A stretch of 21,959 nucleotides of DNA from Deltaproteobacteria bacterium (GTDB lineage Bacteria > UBA10199 > SBBF01): NCBI GenBank assembly GCA_016207765.1, contig JACQOY010000008.1, positions 1-21,959 of the forward strand. The letters run 5' to 3'. The notes beneath the pieces were generated by a model that made no database searches, had not been told where the DNA came from, and saw nothing but the letters and a program-made list of their open reading frames with translations. Positions 6,619 to 13,200 of this stretch are shown here, one piece after another. Each line of letters opens with the position of its first letter. Positions within the stretch are counted from its first letter, which is position 1. The position numbers and the translations under genes are program-made.

Positions 6619-6966
6619 ATGAATGATCAGCGAATATCGCCGCGCAAAAATTTGAGAACCCGCGTCATTTTCGAAGACGAGTTCAGCGAGGGTTTTCTTT
6701 ATTTTCTTTCCACCGACATCAGTATCTCCGGCATCTTCATTGAATCGGCCATTTCTTTTATGCCCGGCACCAAGGTTCTTCTGAAATTTTCGCTCTACGA
6801 GGGGGATGAGCCCATTCAGGTTACGGGCGAACTGGCCCGAACCATGGGGGAACGGAGAGGCCGTGGCAGAAGGCCGAAAAAGAAACGCCCCGTGGGCATC
6901 GGCATCCGCTTTATGGGGTTGAAGCCCGAGGATTTGAAGAGGATCGAAAGTTTCATTCATTCGTGA
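6619..6966 (+). CDS. PilZ-domain protein, probable c-di-GMP receptor
   Basis: This 115-residue protein is a single PilZ domain, the commonest bacterial c-di-GMP receptor fold. Both nucleotide-binding motifs are visible: RxxxR as Arg9-Lys-Asn-Leu-Arg13 near the N-terminus, and D/NxSxxG as Asp33-Ile-Ser-Ile-Ser-Gly38 after it. The barrel continues to 'GIGIRFMGLKPEDLKRIESFI', the usual closing strand and helix. A very basic loop of Arg, Gly and Lys at about residues 76-89 interrupts the barrel and is unusual; it could be a protein- or nucleic-acid-contacting loop. It is the last plus-strand gene before a convergent gene. Its ribosome site lies within an inverted repeat. The downstream process it controls (motility, envelope or secretion) is not shown. 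Confidence 0.88.
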   Translation: MNDQRISPRKNLRTRVIFEDEFSEGFLYFLSTDISISGIFIESAISFMPGTKVLLKFSLYEGDEPIQVTGELARTMGERRGRGRRPKKKRPVGIGIRFMGLKPEDLKRIESFIHS

Positions 6967-6970
6967 CAGG

Positions 6971-7060
6971 CTTCTCCTCCCCTTTGTAAGGGGAGGTCGG
7001 GAGGGGTAGAAAATTTATTCGCTCTACCTCCCCCATCCCCTCCTTACAAAGGAGGGGAGA
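6971..7060. repeat. Facing pair of C/G-rich hairpin repeats between convergent genes, possible bidirectional terminator
   Basis: Two copies of one repeat lie in opposite orientation with a short AT-rich centre. Copy one has a perfect 9-bp stem CCTCCCCTT-TGT-AAGGGGAGG (6976-6996). Copy two has CCCCTCCTT-ACA-AAGGAGGGG (7037-7057). The outer parts also pair (6973-7010 against 7023-7060). The pair fills the whole gap between the PilZ stop (6966) and the convergent stop at 7061, where it could end transcription from both sides. A third copy of the family is at 21316-21368. Confidence 0.75.
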
Positions 7061-7921
7061 TTAATTCCCCGTATACACCTGCGTGATCTTGTACTCCAGG
7101 TATTGGTGAAAAAAATCGATGTAAGAGCGAAGGGATTTGGGTGCGACGGAGGGGCGGAAAGCCACCTCCAGCACGAGGGGATTTGAGGCAATTGCCAAAA
7201 CCGTGTATTCCACATACTTATTGCCGACTTTCATGACCGGCACTTCTGTTTTTTCTCCATTGACCACGAGCGTCTGCCTTCCCGCAACATCGGTTACCCG
7301 CACTGCCGAAAACTCATCCAGAAATTTTTTGAAACCGGGATCGGAAGCGTTCGAAGCCGCCATCCGGAATTCCGCAATCTTTTCGATCAAATCGGGAGGC
7401 CCTTTTTTGAAAAGGGGAAACGAGAGGGAAAGAAAACCGGGTTCGAGCGAAAAGACCCCCTTTTGACCGGCCTCTTCGACAATTTTCGGGGGAATCCACA
7501 GAAGACCGTTTTGGTCAAGTTGCACCACCCCTTCGATCCAGAGATGCGGATGGGCCAAAGAGGTGGCCTCGTTCAAGCCGTTGGTGTGAACGGCGCCGCG
7601 ATGCAGGTTCACCAAGTATTCAGGCCAGGGGGCCGAGCCGGCCTGGCGGGCCGACCCGGCTTGGGGGGTGTTGATGGTCTGCCCCCGCGCGGGGGAAAAC
7701 CATTTCACCAGAATATCGGGTCCGTCTTGGCTCACCTCGATGGTTTTGGTCCCAAGTCCGGAAATCGGTTCGGGCTGGCCGGGAACAAGGCGAATTTTTA
7801 ACCCGTTGATTCTGGAAAGACCCTCGAGGGAGGGGGATGCCTTAAGCAAAGGGACAGGCCCCAAAAAAAGAAGAAAAAGGGCCAAAAAAAGCGAAAAAAA
7901 AGACGAAAAATAACGCGCCAC
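7061..7921 (-). CDS. Exported protein of unknown function
   Basis: I do not recognise a family for this 286-residue protein. The first 28 residues are strongly hydrophobic with an Arg at position 3 and end in 'PLLKASP', consistent with a Sec signal peptide or anchor; there is no lipobox. The rest is rich in beta-type segments ('NGLKIRLVPGQPEP', 'TLVVNGEKTEVPVMKVGNKYVEYTVLAI') and ends with a short helix. Around residues 86-97 a small tandem DNA repeat encodes 'AGSARQAGSAPW', so this part is probably a recent low-complexity insertion in a loop. The start codon is GTG, with no clear ribosome site. The gene stands alone on the minus strand, head to head with the large-gene array. Periplasmic or outer-surface location is inferred. 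Confidence 0.7.
   Translation of the reverse strand: MARYFSSFFSLFLALFLLFLGPVPLLKASPSLEGLSRINGLKIRLVPGQPEPISGLGTKTIEVSQDGPDILVKWFSPARGQTINTPQAGSARQAGSAPWPEYLVNLHRGAVHTNGLNEATSLAHPHLWIEGVVQLDQNGLLWIPPKIVEEAGQKGVFSLEPGFLSLSFPLFKKGPPDLIEKIAEFRMAASNASDPGFKKFLDEFSAVRVTDVAGRQTLVVNGEKTEVPVMKVGNKYVEYTVLAIASNPLVLEVAFRPSVAPKSLRSYIDFFHQYLEYKITQVYTGN
7630..7665. repeat. Two tandem 18-bp units in the exported-protein gene
   Basis: GGGCCGAGCCGGCCTGGC (7630-7647) is followed directly by GGGCCGACCCGGCTTGGG (7648-7665); 15 of 18 positions agree. The tract keeps the reading frame and encodes a repeated Ala-Gly-Ser-Ala block. Confidence 0.7.
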
Positions 7922-7955
7922 AGCATAAAATAATTGAAATAAATGAAAAAAGAAA

Positions 7956-7982
7956 GCAACATCCGCAAAATTTTGCCGATAA
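7956..7982 (+). promoter_or_regulatory. Sigma28-like motif, copy A (upstream of the 122-aa gene)
   Basis: GCAACATC (7956-7963), 11 bases, then GCCGATAA (7975-7982). The second block equals the FliA/sigma28 -10 consensus; the first is only a partial match to the -35 consensus TAAAGTTT. A transcript starting about 7 bases after it would just include the ribosome site AAGGAG before the ATG at 8001. Confidence 0.55.
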
Positions 7983-8000
7983 TACTTTTAAGGAGACCTT

Positions 8001-8369
8001 ATGGAAGCATTATCCCCCTATCAGCAGGAAATCTTCGATCGCCATTTTCTGGATTGTATTCACCCCCTCACCGCTCAATTGGAACAGCATCTTCAAGACC
8101 ATATCAACCGTTTCGAAGCGGCCGATCAGGCTGAAGAGTTTTTCGTCATTTGTTCCGAAGCGTTTAAAATAGCGGCAGAGAGCGTTTTTGGGGGACTGGG
8201 ACTGGGGGTCGTTGACTGGTTGGGGGAGGGCTACCGGGCCAACCTCGGCGGGTGCATCGATTACGCCTATGAGCAGACCGTGGAGGATTTCGGCGAATGC
8301 CCCATGGAGGGTTCGCTGATCCATTACGCCGATTTGGACCATGGAGCCCCGAACCCATGGCCAAATTGA
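8001..8369 (+). CDS. Unknown 122-residue protein, first gene of the large-gene array
   Basis: I do not recognise this protein. Residues 1-62 are predicted mostly helical ('QLEQHLQDHINRFEAADQAEEF'). A Gly-rich, moderately hydrophobic stretch follows at 63-84 ('VFGGLGLGVVDWLGEGYRANLGG'). Four cysteines (19, 51, 85, 100) are spread along the chain, which could mean metal binding or disulfides. There is no signal peptide. The start is well supported: AGGAG at 7991-7995, 5 bases before the ATG. The stop lies 13 bases inside the next gene, so the two are probably co-translated and their products may act together. The upstream motif is the same as before the giant genes further right, which ties this small gene to the array. 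Confidence 0.75.
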   Translation: MEALSPYQQEIFDRHFLDCIHPLTAQLEQHLQDHINRFEAADQAEEFFVICSEAFKIAAESVFGGLGLGVVDWLGEGYRANLGGCIDYAYEQTVEDFGECPMEGSLIHYADLDHGAPNPWPN

Positions 8370-9922
8370 ATGGACAAAACAATCTTTCCCTGACTGCCGA
8401 TCCCGCAACTCTTTACCGGCTGGCCGGTTATCCGGAGGCCGCCGCAGAACTTAAGAGGTGCCGCGAGGAGGTGGATCCGAAATGTGCCCTTGTGATGGAT
8501 CCGAATGATGTGTGGCAGGCGTGGAAAAATTTCAAAGGCCCAAACGACGGCAGTGGTTTGTTGCTCGGAATGGCCTTGCCGGCCTTTAAGTTTCCTTCAG
8601 AATTTCCGGAACTATCCCCCGAACAACCGGCGGCGGAACCGCGCTGGACCCCACGCGTCATCCCGGGAGGCAAGACCGATCTTCCGTCAGGCCCCTCTCT
8701 TCCCGAACCGGCAGGACCGGTGCCGCCAGCTGAGCCGGTGCGGCCGGTAGCCCCCTCGTTGCCTCTGATCCCGCTGATTCAAGGCGCTTTTGTTCTCTAT
8801 GCCATTCATGAAATCGAATACATCTCCAGGTTTGCCCTGTTTCAGGGCGAATTGCAGAATGACGGCAGAATCCTTGTTCCCGACCCCCGTTCCATCTGCA
8901 TGGGACTTTGCCATCAGGGTCTGCCGGATGAGACCGGTTTGGAGGACGATAAATCCTCTTTGCCGGGGGAGTTTCCTTTTTCGGCCCCCTTCCGGATTGC
9001 CGATCCCGACCTTCCCGAAGAACTTCCTCTGCGCGAGGAGATTGAAGAATGGCTCGATCAGCCGGTCGATGAACCCGGGGAGGGCGAGTGTGACGACGAC
9101 GAAGAATTATTTCCCGAATCGCCGGTTGAACCGGTTCAACCGGTTGAACCGGTTCAACCGGCCGAGTCCCCCCCGGTTTTTTTCAACTCCGCCTCTGAAG
9201 AGGCCGATCCAAACCCTCCATCTGCCGAGCCCGAGAAAGAAGCTCCTGCTAGTTCTTTCCCACCAGATGAATCAGTTGAGCAGGGAGAAAAATCTTACGA
9301 CATTCCTTCGAAAGATGGGGTCTACAAACCGGACGGCTTTGCACATGAACTTCTCAGACAGGCCCTTCCCCACATCAAACCAACGGATAAGGTCCTCATT
9401 ATCGGAACAGGCGCCGGGCTGGAAGCGGTGACGATTGCCGATCAAACCGGTGCTACGGTGGATGCCGTCGATCTCAACCCCGATGCTGTTGAGGCGACGC
9501 GGGAAGCGGCTGAAGCCAATGGAGTTTCGGACAGGGTTTTAGCCTGGGTGAGTGACGGTTTCGATCAAGTTGACGCCGTCTACGACGTTATTTTGTACAG
9601 TGGCCCTCTTCCGCTTTCACCGGAAGATCAAAAACTCAAAGGGGATGACCCCACCTATCACGATTTAGGCGGCGAACTGCTGAAAGGAATTCTGGATGGG
9701 GCGGCCGAAAGACTGACAGAGGAGGGAAGTTTCTTTCTCATCACGGCGGCCGACCACTCTTTACCCGTTCCGGATGGTTTAAGGGCAGAGGTGGAGGAGG
9801 ATGTCTCTGTCTGGAACATGCCGGTAACGATCTATCGGCTATTCAAGGGAAATCTACTTTTCAACAGGACTTTACCCCCATGGGAACCCCCCTATAACGA
9901 TGATTATTTTGGCGCCGATTGA
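8357..9922 (+). CDS. Pro/acidic-rich protein with a C-terminal class I SAM-methyltransferase domain
   Basis: This is a 521-residue protein in two parts. About residues 319-505 form a Rossmann-type methyltransferase: motif I 'VLIIGTGAG' at 346-354, the acidic end of strand 2 in 'VDAVDLNPDAVEATREAAE', then 'DGFDQVDAVYDVILYSGPLP' where a motif IV (often NPPY) would be. The nearest overall style is RsmC/HemK-like, but the catalytic Asn-Pro-Pro is replaced, so the substrate is open. Residues 1-75 look helical. Residues 80-315 are Pro-rich and very acidic and contain 'PVEPVQPVEPVQP', encoded by a 40-bp palindrome. There is no signal peptide. I chose the ATG at 8357, which overlaps the previous stop by 13 bases. 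An in-frame ATG at 8297 would overlap much more. Confidence 0.75.
   Translation: MAKLNGQNNLSLTADPATLYRLAGYPEAAAELKRCREEVDPKCALVMDPNDVWQAWKNFKGPNDGSGLLLGMALPAFKFPSEFPELSPEQPAAEPRWTPRVIPGGKTDLPSGPSLPEPAGPVPPAEPVRPVAPSLPLIPLIQGAFVLYAIHEIEYISRFALFQGELQNDGRILVPDPRSICMGLCHQGLPDETGLEDDKSSLPGEFPFSAPFRIADPDLPEELPLREEIEEWLDQPVDEPGEGECDDDEELFPESPVEPVQPVEPVQPAESPPVFFNSASEEADPNPPSAEPEKEAPASSFPPDESVEQGEKSYDIPSKDGVYKPDGFAHELLRQALPHIKPTDKVLIIGTGAGLEAVTIADQTGATVDAVDLNPDAVEATREAAEANGVSDRVLAWVSDGFDQVDAVYDVILYSGPLPLSPEDQKLKGDDPTYHDLGGELLKGILDGAAERLTEEGSFFLITAADHSLPVPDGLRAEVEEDVSVWNMPVTIYRLFKGNLLFNRTLPPWEPPYNDDYFGAD
9122..9161. repeat. Perfect 40-bp palindrome made of alternating 9-bp units
   Basis: Alternating CCGGTTGAA and CCGGTTCAA units (two of each) end in CCGG. 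Because each unit is followed by the reverse-complement type, the whole tract equals its own reverse complement without mismatch. It encodes the Pro-Val-Glu/Pro-Val-Gln repeat in the linker of the methyltransferase-domain protein. Confidence 0.9.
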
Positions 9923-9979
9923 GGCCTGCAATCTTAAGCATTTTCGGGGCGGACTAGAGCCGTCAAATCTATGCCCTTT

Positions 9980-10012
9980 GAAGAACTCGGCCGCAAGCGG
10001 CCGAGATTCTTC
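9980..10012 (+). other. Strong hairpin 1 of a matched pair
   Basis: The core is CTCGGCCGC-AA-GCGGCCGAG (9986-10005), extended by GAAGAA against TTCTTC (9980-9985, 10007-10012) with one bulged A. There is no T tract, so it is not an ordinary terminator. Confidence 0.7.
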
Positions 10013-10041
10013 GATGCTTAGGGAAGGGGTCATCACATTTC

Positions 10042-10084
10042 GCCCGCCTTGGCTCGGCCCCAAGGGGCCGAGATTGCGGCGGGC
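10042..10084 (+). other. Strong hairpin 2 of a matched pair
   Basis: The core is CTCGGCCCC-AA-GGGGCCGAG (10053-10072), with an outer stem GCCCGCC/GGCGGGC (10042-10048, 10078-10084). The core differs from hairpin 1 at one base pair, changed on both sides (G-C to C-G), so pairing is kept. Both cores are followed by ATT. Confidence 0.7.
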
Positions 10085-10173
10085 CTGCAGTCAAGGCGAT
10101 TTGGCATTTTTCCCTCGGAAAAGAAAAGTCATACAATCTACTTAATCAAGTGACTGTCACCTAATTTTTACAA

Positions 10174-10200
10174 GCAACTTTTTCCTCATCCTGCCGATAA
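10174..10200 (+). promoter_or_regulatory. Sigma28-like motif, copy B (upstream of the 1766-aa gene)
   Basis: GCAACTTT (10174-10181), 11 bases, then GCCGATAA (10193-10200). The predicted leader is about 60 bases and includes the ribosome site GAGGTG, which makes this the copy that best fits a real promoter. Confidence 0.6.
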
Positions 10201-10267
10201 GAAACCAAGAATCCTTTAATTTATCTCTGGATTTTAAAAACTCACTTCAATAGAGGTGCGGGATACC

Positions 10268-13200
10268 ATGCCAACTGACCCCAAAGGCGCAACCGATATT
10301 CATCCCCGGTCGGTGGATACAATTTCATCCGATCAACCTTTTACTCCCTTGGAGGAAGTGCCTTCGGAAAAGGCAGAGGTTCGGGAAGGAGGTGTTATCG
10401 ACCCGGGCCGGGGAGGGGATGTTTTTATTTCCGATAAACCCACGGGATCGGCAACAACTGGGGTTAATGCATGGCCCCCTTTTATCGACGAGAAGGATTT
10501 TCGGCGTTACCTGGTGAGCGAAGATGGAAAAGTCCGCCTTGATCGGTTGGAAGCGCGTTCTTCCGGTGCACCGGGGGGTTACAGCGTCCGTGCGGAATTT
10601 GTCGACGAAAACAACCTCCCCGCAGGCGAACTGACCCTTTGGCTCAGCCCCGATCTTTCAAACCCCGGCTTTTTTGTTTGCCATGCCTCCCGGATCGACA
10701 TGTTCAAGCGGGGGGGGCACTACGGTTTCGAAATTTTTGTCCAGGCAATTCGTTATCTTCATTCCAATCCGGATATTTCACAAATGGATCTGACGGCTGT
10801 TGAAACGGGGCGGTATGTCTGGAAACATTTTGACGGTTTCAGGCTGAAACTTCCCTATCTTAAGGAGGCGCATGATCAGTTGCGTTGGTTGAATGACCGA
10901 TACCATTTGGGCCTGACCGATGAGGTCATCCAAAAGGCCGATACCCCCTCTCGTTTTTCACGCATTATCGATCTTTATATTCCCCATCCGGAACTTTTGG
11001 ATCTGGCCCGGGAGGCCTACCGGGGTTCGGGCCGGTCTGTCGAAGAAATTCTCCAAAAGACCCGCTACCCCGGCGAGCTGGTCCTCTTGGCGCTTCAAAG
11101 TCAGCTTCGGGGGAATGACTACTATGTCGATTACCGTTACGAGACGAGTCTCGATTTCCGGTCGGAGGCGGCGGTCAAGGCCTTTGAGCGGTCTGTAGAC
11201 GATTTTTGGCGCGTCACACGGCTTAATCCCCGCTCTGCGGACCAACCACACCGGCGGGTTAAAGTTTATTCCGATCATATTCTCACGGGGGAGCCGGAAG
11301 AGGTCTGGGGTGTTTTGAAAAACGGAAAACTTTTTCTTGAAGCCAAACGGGGGCAAATTGACTGGGATTCTTTTGTCTACGACGGCGATGGAGCGGAAGC
11401 AGGCTTGTGGATCAACGGCCGTTTTTTTAATCAGACCGAATATGCGGTGGTTAATGGTTCCCGCAAGGGGGATGCCGGGCAATACGTCGTTCACCTTGAA
11501 GATCGGCGGGTTATCGGTTCGCTTGACACGGGGCGGGCCCATCCGGGGGTCATCGGTGATCCCGACTTTATTCTTTATCCCGACATGGTCGATTTTGCCG
11601 GACGGTCGTGGGCGGTAAATACCGAAACGGGAAAGGTTTCGGCGACCCGTGTTTATCAGCTTTCCTCGTTTTTGCCCCTCGTGACCGGCATGACCGAATT
11701 TTATAACCCCGAAACAGGGGTTCTCTCCTTTCCCCTGTCGGGAAATCAAAAACAGGCGGACAAAATCGACCTCAACATTCCGGGTGTCGACGAGAAGTGC
11801 CAAATCAGCGTTGAAAAATCGGCCGATCGAAAAAATTTCCATCACCTTGTTTTTTCGTGGGGACAAGACCGTGCGTTGAAGATTGATTTCGATTCGATGG
11901 AAAACACTTTGCACGTCAACGCCGAAGGGCTCAATCTGCGCGGTTTTCGTTTTCAATACGGCCGCGGGGCTACTGCGTCGGTGGCGGGCCTGAAAGAACT
12001 GGTCACCGATTTTATGGCGCGTGTGCGGTGGGGGTATGTCCCCTCGTATGCCGGCATTTTCCGTACGAAAGGGTCGTCGGCGGCAACCACCGGCGGTGCT
12101 AAGTCTGCCGGAAAACCGGCCGGGCCGGAACCGGCCGGGGGAGGTTCGGGGGTTACCCCCCCTTCCGATGCGGGGGGGAGTGGAGGAGGGGGTCCGCTTG
12201 ATCCGGTGGAACGGAGTCGCCGGATCGGGCACCAGCTCCGCCCTCTGCTTGTGGCCGAAATGATCCCTCTTCCTCCATTGTCGGAGAGGAAACTTGACCA
12301 GGGGGAAATCCTCCGGATGGCCCTGACCAAAAAATATTTGATGCCCGGGGTTCTTCATTACGATCGGTTGGGTGATTCATACCGCCTGAATGAGGCAAAA
12401 AATATCTTCGAAAAAAGCGGTGAGGGAATCCGAACGTGGGGCGATCTGCTTGTTTTCATCGAAACGGCCCTCCAGCACGCCAAAGACGGCGAACAGATCG
12501 AGGTGAAAATCAGGCAGTATGAATTTCCCACCCTCATCCCGACCCCTGATTTTCTCGCTGGAGTAACCGGCTTAGCCCTCGCCCATCCCGAAAAATCAAT
12601 TACCTTGGTGGTAAGCGGTGATCCGCTCGATCCGCCGGCGATTTACCGTTTCGATAAAACAGGCGTCCATGCCTCGACTTTGGAGCGGGACGAGGAAGCG
12701 ATCGGGTTTTGGGAAAGGGGAAAAGGCAGAGATATCTTTGAACAATATTTTCTTCATCGCCGCGCGGAGTCGGTGTTGGCTGAATCGATGAGACAGGCGC
12801 ACGACGAAATGCCGGAGTCGAACCTGGGGCTTTTTCTGGCCCGCGCGATTGCCCTCTACAACGAAAAGGCGATCGGTGAGATCCTTCCCATTCCCCATGA
12901 CCGTTTGACCGAGATTTTTTCGCGCCTTTCGGATTTTTGCGAAAGAATCGCAGATGAGGCAAAAATCGCTTTAAACTGGAAAGCGGGCGAAGTGCCCCCC
13001 TCCGCCCTTTACTGGGATCCCATAACCACCCTCCTTCGCGCCCATCCGGCCGACTTATCGCCCAAGAACGGGTGGTTCTCCATTGGCGCCGGGCAGATGG
13101 TGGCTACGCTGGAATTTCCGCGCAGGCTGGTCGATGAAGGGGTCCTTCCGCTCGATTTTCGTCTCGGCGCCGTGGATATGAACCAGGCGCTTGTCTGGGA

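Larger units (their letters stand above)
9923..10267 (+). other. Intergenic region of 345 bases with structured elements
   Basis: No convincing gene is seen here. The first half holds two strong hairpins (about 9980-10012 and 10042-10084). An 8-base direct repeat, GGCCTGCA, stands at 9923-9930 and 10082-10089, and TAAGCAT/ATGCTTA (9935-9941, 10014-10020) flank the first hairpin. The second half is AT-rich. It holds an 11-base palindrome GTGAC-T-GTCAC (10150-10160), the sigma28-like motif (10174-10200), and the ribosome site GAGGTG (10253-10258), 9 bases before the ATG at 10268. Confidence 0.7.

Noticed and set aside
9980..10084. Rho-independent terminators after the methyltransferase-domain gene
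   Set aside because: Both hairpins are strong but neither is followed by a T tract on the plus strand, so I list them as structured elements instead.
9923..10089. Insertion element bounded by an 8-base target duplication
   Set aside because: The direct repeat GGCCTGCA is short enough to occur by chance in this distance, and no terminal inverted repeats or transposase were found.
10958..12358. Long open frame (466 codons) on the minus strand inside giant gene 1
   Set aside because: Same reasons: antisense to the real gene, low-complexity Arg/Pro/Phe composition, no motif.
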